DNA of 64,000 bases from Cyanodermella asteris (lineage: Eukaryota > Ascomycota > Lecanoromycetes > Ostropales > Stictidaceae): positions 2,124,908 through 2,188,907 of the forward strand of contig UYJD01000002.1 of assembly GCA_900618795.1 (NCBI GenBank). Direction: 5' to 3'. The translations under genes were made by a program, and so were the position numbers. This document shows, piece after piece, positions 44,679 through 55,576 of the stretch. Each line of letters starts with the position of its first letter. The first letter of the stretch is position 1. The notes beneath the pieces were generated by a model. It was not told where the DNA came from and made no database searches. It saw only the letters and a program-made list of their open reading frames with translations.

Positions 44679-46298
44679 ATGACGGCCTTCCACAGACAGT
44701 ATTCTGGCGGTCCTCAGATGACCACTTCGCTTGCCAGCAACAACGCTGGAATTCCCTTCTCCGCCCAGGCAAGAGCCCAGGAGCTGCAGGCCTTTCGCAG
44801 TAACCAGGATCGTAATTTCGACAGCCTCGAAACCCATGGTCGCAACAATAGGAACTTCCTCAACACGTCTTCAATCAACCTGAATGCCAACAACGAAAAC
44901 GGCGCGACGATGGCACCCAGAAGACACAGATGGACAGGTCGCGACGTCAACGACACCGATCGTGCATCGCCATCGATCGACTCTCGATCGAACAGCCCGG
45001 CCAATGCTTCTGCTCAGCTTGACGCTTCTGTTCATGATCACAGTATGTTTCCTCCGCCTACCCCTGGTCGTCGCAGAGCCATCTCAAAAGTCGGGCTGCT
45101 GGTCAACGCAACACATAAGCGTCGAGCAAGATCCGCAGAACTGGAGAGCTCTGATCCTTCCCCTACAGATGCCGAATTCGCCAGACGTCATTCGCCATTC
45201 CCTGATCAAGCCCAACAGAATTTCTTGCTGCTGCCCCAAGAGTATGGCGCTCGCGTGCACGCTCCTGCTGCACCTCTTTCCACAGCTCCCATGTCCTCCA
45301 GACCGCCGACTCACTATCCTGCAGTCAGGGGCACATCGACTGACCAGCAACGGAGAGATCAGTCTACGGATGTGATGGCCGCACTCAGAAACAATCGTGC
45401 TGCTATTCCGACTCTGCAATTGACGCGAGCCACGAATAGTAACCCCTATCATGAAAGCTGGGACCTATTGTCGAATGATGGCTTCACACCAGACGGCTTC
45501 ACGCCGGATGAGATGTCACAACCTTCACGACGATCCATCGTACTGCCACTGGATCCCTTTAATACAGATACCACACAGTCGCAAGAGGAGGAATCGAGGT
45601 TTGCCAACAGCATGAACTTCCGACCAAATGCAGCAATCCCAGCTCCTGGTGGTTCCGCCACCTTCGTCCAGGACCCTCTCCCGTCGTTCGTTCGTCCGAC
45701 ATTGGCAGAAAGCGCCGCAAAAAAACATCAAATGCAATCACCGCAGCAGCCCGAGCAGCAGCTACAACACGGTGCAGGCCGCCGTGAAGAAGATCATCGC
45801 TTCAACCGCGAAACGAGAGAAGCTGTACAACAAGCCCTCAAGGCTTCAGCACGGACAATGTCCATCAGCGCGGCACGCACTTCCCGTATTGGTGCGATAG
45901 GTGATCGTCGCCCGGTCTTCGGTGGCTATGTCTTCTCCAGCAGCCCGGACCGGTCGTTCGAGAGAAAAGAACAAGATGAGTCCGATGACGTTTTCCATCG
46001 TCTCATCTTGCCTGTGATGGCAACTCTGAAGTCATACACCCTAGGACAGAAAGACAACTTCTATCCCTTCGTCCCTGCCGCAGACTGGACAGTCGATCAC
46101 ACACCGGCGGGTCAGCAGAGCTACTTTGGTGAAAAAGACTGGGGTACTCCTCCTGCTAGGGTTGGGAGAGATCCGCGATACCGGGGAATGCATCATGAGA
46201 TGCGCCATCGTGACGACGCTGGTTTTTCTGCTGGAGCAGGTTTCCAGCATCAAACGCCTGTGAGAATGGGTGACACTGCGCGCTTCCGCAACAATTAG
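44679..46298 (+). CDS. Unrecognised, largely disordered protein of 539 aa
   Basis: Intronless; ATG at 44679 (MTAFHRQYSGG). I recognise no domain. The N-terminal two thirds are low in hydrophobics and rich in Ser, Pro, Asn and Arg, with a short direct duplication GFTPDGFTPDE near residue 270 and a PFNTDTTQSQEEE acidic run. The most ordered part is near the C-terminus: DRRPVFGGYVFSSSPDRSF, DVFHRLILPVMATLKSYTLG and FYPFVPAADWTVDH. Frame length and consistent codon use support a real gene. A regulatory or RNA-associated role is possible but not shown. Confidence 0.7.
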   Translation: MTAFHRQYSGGPQMTTSLASNNAGIPFSAQARAQELQAFRSNQDRNFDSLETHGRNNRNFLNTSSINLNANNENGATMAPRRHRWTGRDVNDTDRASPSIDSRSNSPANASAQLDASVHDHSMFPPPTPGRRRAISKVGLLVNATHKRRARSAELESSDPSPTDAEFARRHSPFPDQAQQNFLLLPQEYGARVHAPAAPLSTAPMSSRPPTHYPAVRGTSTDQQRRDQSTDVMAALRNNRAAIPTLQLTRATNSNPYHESWDLLSNDGFTPDGFTPDEMSQPSRRSIVLPLDPFNTDTTQSQEEESRFANSMNFRPNAAIPAPGGSATFVQDPLPSFVRPTLAESAAKKHQMQSPQQPEQQLQHGAGRREEDHRFNRETREAVQQALKASARTMSISAARTSRIGAIGDRRPVFGGYVFSSSPDRSFERKEQDESDDVFHRLILPVMATLKSYTLGQKDNFYPFVPAADWTVDHTPAGQQSYFGEKDWGTPPARVGRDPRYRGMHHEMRHRDDAGFSAGAGFQHQTPVRMGDTARFRNN

Positions 46299-46433
46299 GA
46301 GTACAGCGGAAGCAGTGGGTCTTCACATTTCAGTGGACCACGCGGATTTGTCAACGAAGAGGAGCAGTCAATGCGTTGGAACGCCAATGGCCCCAACTAC
46401 AACAGAAGGGGTCGCTGAGGGAGAAATGTCTGG

Positions 46434-46466
<33 letters not shown>

Positions 46467-46708
46467 GGAATCTGGAGCTCCAAGCTCCGGAACTTTGCGC
46501 AGTGCTTTTGAGGTATGATAATTGGCAGAGGTTGCATTGGTAAATTATTGCGCATGGGCATATGGCACCCGAGGGCCGGCAGCTTGATGTTCGCCGCCCG
46601 TCCAAAGTACTTTCGATCTTGCTTTGAGCTTGGAAAATATTCATCAGTTCGAAAAGGCCCCAAGCTCTTTGGTCGTGAAACTCGCTTCGATTGACTGTCT
46701 CATCGTCT
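46299..46708. other. Convergent intergenic region with TTTTG repeat
   Basis: 410 bp between convergent genes. Apart from the TTTTG microsatellite nothing is seen. Confidence 0.45.
46435..46466. repeat. TTTTG microsatellite
   Basis: Five consecutive TTTTG units followed by a T run, in the 3' flank of the unknown gene. Confidence 0.85.
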
Positions 46709-48092
46709 TTATACCGCCTGTAGGATGCTTTGCACTTGGTGCCATCTGTCTATGGCAAGCTGCCGTTTCCCATCGTCGACCTCCTTGCTGTCCTGCATTG
46801 TGGGTGAGCTCCAAACCGCCAGAGCCCTGTCCGCCTCTTTCAGCCACGTAGAGATCCATTTAGACTTGATGAACTCCTTGATCTGGGCCGTCTCGCTGTC
46901 CGATAGCTCCTTTTCACCAGCAACGAGCTTCTGCCAGTCGTCCGTGCTCATAACTTGCAACGCAGCTGCAATCTGGGTCCTGTAGCAGATACCGTCGGCC
47001 CTGCTCACCTTGTAATCACCATAATAGTCATGATCCTTGAGCAAGTTCCGATGCTTGTAAACGCCAGCCGGACCATATAGAACCAGATCATCCAGCGGGA
47101 CCGTATCACACCCGTTTTCCTTCAACAAAAACCCATAGTCAACAAGTAGCAGATCATTGTCATGATCCCCATACGACACGAACAGTTCCTCGCCCTTCGA
47201 ATACGCTCGGTCGGCGGTGACCGTGTACCCATCCTCGTTGAACCCGACCTTACACCCCTCCGCCGCATGATTGAAATAGTCGATATAAGGACACAACGCC
47301 ATCTTATCCTCCCGATCCCTATCCTCCTCGTCCTCCGTCAAATCGAAGAAAAAACTCCTCGTATTCACAATCAGCCAATGGTACAAGTAGTCATTGTACT
47401 CCAGTCGTCCCTCGCACAGCGCCTTCGCCCTCGCCCAATCCTTATCGATCTTGCGTCGCTGCTTCTCCAGCCTGGAGCTGCTGGTCGCGAGAGCCGCCTG
47501 TCGCACGTCCGGGATGGCTTCTTTGGATCATTCGCCGTTGATGCTGGGCGGGAGCGGGGACCAGGTGCCGTGCGAGTCGGATTTTTTGAGACCCCGTAGC
47601 GAGAAGGGCCACATTACCGGGAGGGCGGAGAGGTCGGAGGCGGTGGGCCAGACGCGGCGCCAGGAAACGTAGGGGTCCTCGTCGTCTTGGGCTGTGATGG
47701 CGAGGTACATGGCGAGGAGGCCGTGGACGGAGATGCCGGCCGAGAGGGCGGCGGTTTTGACTTCGGGAACGATGCTGTCGGTGGAGAGGAGCGAGTCGAC
47801 GGGGACTCGGACCAGTTCTTCGTCGGGCTGTGATGGTATTAGTGTGTTGGTTGATTTGGGATGAGATTCGTCGAGTTGGGTGAGGGTATTTGGTACAGAT
47901 TTGAGTACAGCAAGGAATACAACAGTTTGAGTTCCAGGTCACGACAGCGTCGAAGCTCACCTTGATGTCTCTCTCGGCGACGATGCCAATTCCTCTACCT
48001 GAGAACTTTGCTGGAGCGATGCCGTTGACGGTGACATCCTGCTCCAGAACCCATTGCTTGAACAGCTCGTGTTCCGGGCCCGGTTTTTCCAT
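46709..48092 (-). CDS. SET-domain lysine methyltransferase (SETD6/Rkm-like), with an in-frame TGA
   Basis: Exon 1 is 48092-47961 (MEKPGPEHELFKQWVLEQD...GRGIGIVAERDIK), then a 133 bp GTGAGC...CACAG intron, then 47827-46709. SET marks: SGRGIGIVAERDI, SVHGLLAMYLAI, YNDYLYHWLIVNTRSF, CPYIDYFNHAAEGCKVGF, KGEELFVSYGDHDNDLLLVDYGF; the C-terminal part is the Rubisco-LSMT substrate-binding fold. The family methylates lysines in ribosomal proteins and other targets. A TGA at 47530-47528 falls in frame between LPPSINGE and SKEAIPDVRQ. A 72-bp segment (47592-47521, GTCTCA...CAAAG) would remove it and keep frame, giving 392 aa, but its donor is weak. A Trp-to-stop change is the alternative. Confidence 0.8.
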
Positions 48093-48422
48093 GACTGCAA
48101 CGGGCTTCAGGTCGTAAAACAGTGGCATGAAGGAGACAAAAGACCGAATCGCGGAAAGTCTGCAATCGCACAACAGCCAATAGCGCCAGGGAAGACAGGT
48201 GGTTTTGCTTTTTCATCAATTCGCATGTGGTGCTTTGACGGGCCGGGGCGAGGGGGTCAGGCCCACCAGACCCTGACTTCCCGTTTTGTCCCTGAGCATC
48301 CATCTTGAGCTGCTTTCCCTATCCGGCTTAGTCCGATCCGCTATCAGCGAGCTCTAAACACTCGACGTCAGCTTTCTTTCCATAGCCGCATGCTTGCATG
48401 CACCAGACACGAGGGCACAGCG
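48093..48422. other. Divergent promoter, SET gene and COQ4
   Basis: 330 bp separating two divergently read genes. An in-frame upstream ATG (MPLFYDLKPVAV) could lengthen the SET protein by 12 residues. No clear TATA box. Confidence 0.4.
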
Positions 48423-49334
48423 ATGTCTGCTCGAACGGCACTCCAACGATCATCGCGATCGCTTCTGCATGAAAGCAGTCCATGCCATGGCGCCGCCCGC
48501 GCGTTCTCGGTGCTGAACCGGCCGCCACCAAACTACGAAGGCCATGTTCCGCTGACGGGTGTGGAAAAAGTTTGCCTGGCTGCTGGCTCGGCCGTAGCTT
48601 CACTGATAAACCCACGAAGAGGAGGTACGAGACGTTCCATATACAGAGGAAAAGCTCGCTAAGCGGTCCCAGATCTGATTGCGACACTCGGCGAGACGAC
48701 CGCTACACCCTACTTCATCTACCGCCTCCGCGACGCCATGCTCGCTTCGCCGACCGGCCGGCGGATATTACGCGACAGACCACGGATCACATCGAAGACG
48801 CTGTCTATGGAGAAGCTGAGAGCCCTGCCCGAGGGCAGCGTTGGCCGGACATATGTTGGCTGGCTGGACCGAGAGGGCGTGACCCCCGATACGAGGTCGG
48901 CGGTCCGGTATATCGACGACGAAGAGTGCGTATACGTGATGCAGCGATACCGGGAGTGTCACGACTTTTACCATGCTCTGACGGGGCTGCCCGTGTTCGT
49001 GGAGGGCGAAGTTGCGCTGAAAGCGTTCGAGTTCGCGAACACGCTCTTGCCCATGACGGGATTGAGTGTTTTTGCGGTGACGAGGATGAAGAGGGAAGAG
49101 AGGGCTAGGTTTTGGAGTACCTATCTGCCGTGGGCTGTCAAGAATGGAAGTAATGCGAAGGAGGTGATTAACGTTTATTGGGAAGAGCAGTTGGAGAGGA
49201 AGGTTGAGGATTTGAGGGCGGAGCTGGGGATTGAGCCGCCGCCGGATCTGAGGGAGATTAGGAAGCAGGCTAGGGAGGCGAGAAAGAAGGCGAAAGCTGC
49301 TCAGGAGCAGTTTGTCGTGAATAATACAACGTGA
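48423..49334 (+). CDS. COQ4: Ubiquinone biosynthesis protein Coq4
   Basis: Two exons, 48423-48624 and 48673-49334 (48 bp intron GTACGA...TCCCAG), 287 aa. The start [17 protein letters not shown] is an Arg/Ser-rich mitochondrial presequence; an ATG 33 bp upstream is less likely. The Coq4 fold is unmistakable: [52 protein letters not shown], the zinc motif HDFYH within [19 protein letters not shown], and [18 protein letters not shown] near the end. It works at the matrix side of the inner membrane in the coenzyme Q synthome. The long Lys/Arg C-terminal helix is common in fungal copies. Confidence 0.95.
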
Positions 49335-49448
49335 TACCAACAGCGCCATCTCTTTTGCCTGACCGTCGCCGGTCCATCTTCTCCTTCGGGGGTATCATGA
49401 CATGACAACATTACTGAACCAAATGTTTCGCAAATCTGTGTTCCGATA

Positions 49449-49995
49449 TCAAAAATCGTCCAGATCGTCCAAGTCATCTTCGTCGTCCCACCCTCCTCGC
49501 CTTCGATTGATGACGACCCCGGCGCCCCCTCCACCACCACTCTTCTGCTCATTCTCCGTCAAAGCTTCGAGGATCTCCTTGAGCTGTTTCTCCGACACCC
49601 TCGCCCTGAGCTGTCCGGATCTCGCCAACATGATAAGTCTGTTCTCCACATCCGTAGCCCTCGACTCTTTGACCATGCGTATACGGCCGAGGCGATCTGC
49701 GGCATCGGGTTCGAGAATCTGATTTAGTATAGACTGGCGGGCTTCTTGTTCTTGCCTGCAGAAAGCATTAGGTGATCGATCCAGGACAGGTAGGAGCCAG
49801 AAAGCGGTCGATCTGGTCGTGTGCTTCTTACTTTTTCTGATCTTGCTCGCCTTCTCCGCCTCCGCTGGGGCCTCCGCCGCCGCCTTGCTGCTGGAGCTGC
49901 GCAAGTCGCGCCTTGCGAATCTGATGTGCTGGTTAGCGAATGTAAATAGCAATTCGAGACCCTTGATGTACCTCGTCTAGATCGGCATCTGCCAT
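49449..49995 (-). CDS. PDCD5-family DNA-binding protein
   Basis: Three exons on the minus strand: 49995-49972, 49920-49832 and 49755-49449, with GT-AG introns of 51 and 76 bp; 139 aa. It starts MADADLDEIRKARLAQLQQQ, has a Gly-rich loop, then the conserved three-helix core ARQSILNQILEPDAADRLGR, IRMVKESRATDVENRLIM and VSEKQLKEILEALTE. The tail is Gly-rich and acidic (DDEDDLDDLDDF). Human PDCD5 (TFAR19) and archaeal relatives share this core; eukaryotic members bind the chaperonin CCT and nucleic acids. Length is normal. The first exon codes only eight residues. Confidence 0.93.
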
Positions 49996-50559
49996 GATGT
50001 GTGTTCGTGATGTTGTAATTTGTAGAAACGGCGGGGCTGTGACGCGATGCGGAACGGCGCGAGGGTCCTGGCGCGAGCCGGAGCAAGTCTGAAACTGCGT
50101 GTTGGTTTTCCGACACAGCTGGACGATCTTCGTCTTTCCAACTCCGCGAGCTCAGTTTACTCCACGCTGCGAAGTTGATTTGTGTCGCCATATTCTCGAG
50201 GCCTTCTTCTGATGTGTTTCTCTTTGTGAGATTGAACTTGTTGGGTTTAATTTGCTGCCGTGCGAGCCATGTTTTGTGACCGACGTTTCAGAACACCACA
50301 GCCACTCTGTCAGCACCTGACGGATGCAGAGAAAGCCTTGTTGGCGCACTAAGACGTGGCGGGGCTCAGCCTCGCAGGTTCTGTAGCAACCTGAGCTAGG
50401 TAAGTTTTACAACCAAGACCTCTCTACTTATGGGCAGTCATACCTGAGCCTTCTCATGCTTGGACTAAGGGCCCACGCCGCGTCGCCTTCTTACATTCTC
50501 GCTTATTGTATCCTCGCTTCGCATTCAGAACCGTTAGCAATGCGTTTCTGCTTATTGCC
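49996..50559. other. Divergent promoter, PDCD5 and HeLo-like/ankyrin gene
   Basis: 564 bp. The final 100 bp are T/C-rich, a likely leader. Nothing else seen. Confidence 0.4.
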
Positions 50560-53210
50560 ATGGACCCCGTCACTGCTTTCGCGCTGTCTTGCAATGTCCT
50601 CCAGCTCGTCGAAAGCGCGCTCAAAATCGTGAAGACTGGTCTGAAACTGTATCAGAACGCTGGCCAGACGTTGGCTGTTCCGGAGTACGTAGATGTTCAG
50701 ACGGTCACGTCAGACTTGCAGCGCACCAACAATCACCTCGAACACTATCTGCGAACCGAACTGGTCCGCAAGGCTGACGGTGGAGCGAAGGACAAGGACA
50801 AGTTGATTTCGGATGTGGAAGACGCTGAGCTTCGTGCGCTTTGCATATCCTGCAATCATGTTGCACAGGAGCTCCTCAAGAAGCTCGAATCCTATCATGT
50901 TCCTGAGGAGAAAGCTGCAAGGGGGGCTCTCAAGGCCATGCTTCATCTCTGGAAAGATGCCGACACATTAAAATCGATGAGTGATCGACTGCAGGTGTAT
51001 CGATCGCAGTTGAACACACGAATTATAGTATCTTTGAGGTAAGTCGAGCGGTCTTGATCACTGGCGACTCGACGTTGATCGATGATACTAGGCAAAAGGT
51101 CGACGCTCAATCCAAGGATGTCCATCGGCTGTACGCTCGATCTGGAGAAATCAAAGACGCAATCTGGGATAATAGAGTCTTTTATCAACAGAGTAACGAA
51201 GTTCAGACAGAGGTCCTGCGGCGACACATCGATGCTCAGACACAACGATTCCAGGAGCTTCTGGAGCAATCAGCATCGTTGAATCTTGGACGACTGTCTC
51301 CTTCCTTTCCGCCTGAACTGCCTCCGGAACATATCGAGGCCCAAGCATTTCCACGTGCTCTTTCACGGTCGCCTTCGCCAGGGCAAGCTCGATCCCGAAC
51401 ATCGACAATGTCCATCATCGAGGCCGCCAGAGCGGATAGAAACATGGAATTGCGCAATATAATTCGCCGCAATCCATCCGCCGTGTATGAATACGAGGAA
51501 GAGACCGGAATGACCGCGTTGCACATTGCTTGCCAGAACAACAACTTCGACGCCGTCATGCGACTACTCAAGGACGGCGCAAAGGTGAACCCCGACGACA
51601 ACGACGGTAATCTGCCTCTCCACTACGCAGCCGGAGAAAACAACGCGAGGATGGTCAGGCTTTTGATGGAAAGGGGAGGCGATGCGAAATACCGAAACAA
51701 CAAGAGCCACACAGCTGCAGATCATGTACCCGATCCGTCCGAAGCGGCCTGGATCATCAGGAACGGCCCTAATGTCGACGCGAAGAGTGACGCTGGTGAG
51801 ACTGCTTTACACTTTTTCAGTGGTCGTGGCGACATAGATACTGTCAAGTCACTGTTGGAGCAAGGTGCCAATGTCACCGCTACCGACGGCGTCGGCGGCT
51901 GCCCTCTTAGCGACGCCGCCGAAGGAGGTCACGTTGAGGTCATGGAGGCCCTACTTAGAGCCGCCGCGGATGTCTCTGCGACTAATTCAGAAGGTCGGAC
52001 AGCTTTGCATGTTGCTGTGTGCGCCAACCAGGCCGAGGCCGTGCAGCTTCTGATCTCTTGCGGCGCCCGAGTCGACACCGCAGACAATGAGGATCATATT
52101 CCGCTCAACGACGCCGCAAATAAGGGATACGTCGCAGTTATGAGGCACCTCCTCGCCGCAGGCTCAGACGTCGAGCACATGGATACCTGGGGATACCATC
52201 CTCTGGGACTTGCGGCGCGCGAGGGCCACCCTGAGATTGTGCGGTTGCTCCTCGAACACGGAGCCGACATTGAAGCGACATCAACAGGAGGTTGGACTGC
52301 AATACACGAGGCAATGGCCTTCGATAAATCGGAGTGCGTAAAAGCCGTGCTGGAGTACAGCCCGAACCTGGATGCCCGTATCGAGAATGGCTACACAGCG
52401 CTGCATATTGGCATCGTCAAAGGCGCCAAAGACGCAGTCCTGACATTTCTTGGTGTCGTCCCGGACCCAGCCCTCGAGATGCGTAGAACTTGCGTCAACG
52501 ACCAGGTAGCACTCCATATTGCAGCCGAGGGCGGCCACGCAGAAATCATCACAGCCCTACTGAAACGCGACGCCGATTCAACGCCTATAACAAACCTACG
52601 TCGAAGCACACCTCTGTTACTCGCGGCACGCGACGGACACGTCGAAGCCGTCAACGCCTACCTTGCCAACATCGCAGACTCGGACCTGTACATCAACTTG
52701 GGTGACATCGACGGCTATACGCCCCTTCACTGTGCCGTCGAAAACGGCCATGTACAAGTTGCGTCCATACTCCTGGACCGCGGCGCGGACCCGCACGCTA
52801 CCGTCGACAACTCACGCACACCTTTGATGTTCGCGGCCCGTGCTGGGAAGACGGCAATGGTCTCTCTGCTCCTCGACCGAGCGGCGGACCAAAAGGCCGA
52901 GGTGAACTGGGCACCTGCTGAAGAGACGGCGCTGACCGAGGCCGTAAGAGGAGGATGCATCGACACGGCAGCCGAGCTCATCAAACGTGGTGCGAACGTG
53001 AACTCGCCCGCGTTGGGTGAATCGCCGCTGCTCCTGGCCTGTCGAGACGGGTTTCCGACGCTGGCGACATTGCTGGTGGATGCTGGAGCCGATGTCAACT
53101 TTACGAACGAGATGGGCGAGACGCCGATGGATTATGCGAGGAAATGGAGGGCAGATGACATCGTGGCGATGTTGAAGGAGAAGCGAGCGAAAGGCAAGAT
53201 TGCTTCGTGA
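50560..53210 (+). CDS. Fungal N-terminal (HeLo-like/PigL_N type) domain protein with ankyrin repeats
   Basis: Two exons, 50560-51038 and 51092-53210 (53 bp intron GTAAGT...ACTAG), 865 aa. The first 200 residues (MDPVTAFALSCNVLQLVESALKI, KLYQNAGQTLAV, RLQVYRSQLNTRIIVSL) form the helical N-terminal domain that starts many fungal NLR-like proteins. A coiled linker and a Pro/Ser stretch follow. From about residue 295 there are some 14-16 ankyrin repeats to the end (TGMTALHIACQNNNFDAVMRL, GETPMDYARKW). There is no NACHT or NB-ARC nucleotide-binding domain between them, unlike classical incompatibility NLRs. Role is unknown; a signalling or self-recognition role is inferred. Confidence 0.88.
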
Positions 53211-54926
53211 CGAGCGCCCCTGCTCGGACTATGTCTTCATGATCGAGAAAGATTCACTCTACTAAATAGCGGCATGTACGTGACTCGGTGCGAGCATGGC
53301 TTTTGTCTAATCACTCAACGTGGCCCGAAGATTTCCATCATCGTGTCCATTGCCCACCCTTCAAGCGACTCCCTTGGAGGAGAGGCGCCTTGTAGATACA
53401 ACAACCCTGGCGCCAAGCATCCTCGAGGAGCAACAAGTTCTCCGGAGCGCACCGTCACATGACTCTTCTCTAGGATCAGTACCCTGTTGAGGCTCATCCT
53501 CCACGATTAGCTAGCATCCGTGCGAAGCACCACCGTCCCAGAGTCAGCTGCTCAAACCTCCATCCAACCTTGGCACGATCCTCCGATAGCTTTGCTTCAC
53601 AAGCACGGACGTAAACACATTACCTGATTCCACGGGGACCCGGCGCCAAACCGAACAGCCACGACACAACGCCGAACATCTCAGTTCTCGCCAGACTGAG
53701 ATTACCCAAAAAAAAAAAAAAGAAAAAAAAAGACGAACTCGCCGAGATTTCGGCACGGCTCAGCAGTGACGTACATGGGTGGATTCTTGCTTGAGGCCGA
53801 GCCAATCTAATTGCACTTTGAATAAAACACCCGAAGCGAATAGCGGTACACCAATCCTTGCCATGCTCAACGCTGAAAGGGAAGGGGGGCGGGGTCTGGT
53901 GATCGAGTTGATGAAGCAGTCCAGGCCTCTTCATTGTACGTGGTTAGCCTCGGGAAGCCCAATCTACGGCTTACTTGCCTCTTTGTGCCGAGGTGGACGC
54001 TTCGCATGAGAGACAAGGAGCGACCCGCTGATATCCGGCAGTCGCGCGGACAGGACAACTCAGGACGGCCTGCAAGATAAGGATAGAGTACAGTTCGATG
54101 GTCATGCAAGGAGTCGTCGCTGTACGGCTAGAGACGTCGGCATAACATAGCGGGGTATACCCTCCCTTACGCCCACCTCTGCGCTGTAAGGCAACCGCGA
54201 GGAGCAGTATCGCAGTCAAGGGACAGGGCAGTGTGGTCCATCGCATAGAGGAAGGCAACAGATTGTTGTACGATAGTTGGTATATGGCATACGTGCGCTG
54301 GCCACGGGCCAAGAGAATGATGGTCCGTGGGTGCGCATCTATAGCCGTCTGATGCAGACAGAAGTTTGACAGCGGCGGCGTGAAAGCAGACAACACCGCT
54401 AGACTCGTGACAAGGGGCAGCTCAGTATTGAAGGTATATGGTATATGTTCATTGTCAATAATACATCGTCGTCGTGAGACATGGTGAGAATCAGATCGTC
54501 TGTGTAGTTTGGTGTAGTGTTGAAGCCTTAAATCAAGTAAACAAAGGTGCAGCGGAAAGTCGCAGATCGCGTAAGGCGGAAGACGACGCGGCGCGGAAGG
54601 GACAGCTTGGTCGGGCTCCGCCCCGGGCAATCTGGCGGGGTGGAGTTGTCGGGCAGCCTGAAACAGCGGGCGACAGCGCCGGGCGCTGGGTGCCGTTCAA
54701 CCGGGCGGCTCAACCTGGGCCTCATCCTCACTAGAGTTGTCCTCCCACCCCCAGCAGCGTGTCCACCTCTTGCGCCTCATAAGACGGCGACGTCTTCTTG
54801 TTGCTGAAGTGGCGGGCAGGCATGGGTGCGACGCCTGAATCGTTTCTGTAGTGGTGGCGCTCTGCAAGTGTCACGGACAAAGGAAGGACCGATCAGACGT
54901 CAGGGACTCTGATCCAATCAGGCACT
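53211..54926. other. Gene-poor region before the gap
   Basis: 1.7 kb with no convincing gene. A run of As broken by one G lies at 53708-53731. Open frames here are short and overlap on both strands. Confidence 0.4.
53708..53731. repeat. Poly(A) tract
   Basis: Fourteen As, one G, nine As. No retroelement body or target-site duplication is visible beside it, so it is reported as simple sequence. Confidence 0.8.
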
Positions 54927-54954
54927 NNNNNNNNNNNNNNNNNNNNNNNNNNNN
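54927..54954. other. Assembly gap (28 N)
   Basis: 28 undetermined bases. True length unknown. A minus-strand gene model (55014-55576) reads toward it and probably continues across it. Confidence 1.
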
Positions 54955-55013
54955 CAGCAAGGTGTTAGCAATCGAAAACGTCGGTTGTGGCATGCTGAAG
55001 ATACACAACGTAC

Positions 55014-55576
55014 GACTATCATCATGTAGGCTATCATCCGATAGGACCGCCTCGTGGTTGATTATCTCCCAGTCAGGATCAGAGCGCAGCTGTCGAGTAC
55101 GAGCGTCGTCCGTGCCTGCGACTCGGGGATTCGACGTCGAGTCGCTGCCACGACGGGATCTGTATCGCGCACCCGCATCTGCGATCGAGTCAGTGGTGTT
55201 GCGCAAGCGATCGGCGCGGTTGCATACGTCTTTCTGTCAGGTACACATCCCCTGCAGCAGATGGGTTGCTAGGATAGCCTGGCGAGTTTGTGATCTGCGG
55301 CCTCACGACGGATGGCTGCATTGCAGAATTGTCATGTGAGGAGATGGTGTAGGACAAGCTGCTGTGAGGCCCTTCAGCGACGTATGACTGCTGAGGGACC
55401 TGGTAGTGAGCGCCATCAGCAGCTGCTGGATGGCTGTCGGCCGGCAGTGGATGGTCTTGCCGTTGGCGGCCGAGCCGGGCGCGAGCGTTATGAGTTGAGA
55501 TATCGAGAGGGGACTGGGGTGCAGCGACGAATGTGCTGTACCTCTCGGCACTGTCATCGTTCGGGAAGTGGTCCAT
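55014..55576 (-). CDS. Partial gene running into the gap, unrecognised
   Basis: ATG at 55576 (MDHFPNDDSAERYSTFVAA). Exon 1 55576-55228, then a 49 bp intron (GTATGC, CACTGAC branch, CGCAG), exon 2 55178-55014, then a GTACGT donor followed by TTGCTAACA, a perfect branch motif, just before the gap. The acceptor and the rest are presumably lost in the gap or beyond. The protein part is Ser/Pro/Gln/Arg-rich (YQVPQQSYVAEGPHSS) and ends in SDPDWEIINHEAVLSDDS, which reads as coding. No family recognised. Two good splice sites and the branch motif are the main support. Confidence 0.4.

Noticed and set aside
53708-53731. Poly(A) tract as the tail of a retroposed element
   Set aside because: No element body, no target-site duplication and no related coding remains beside it.
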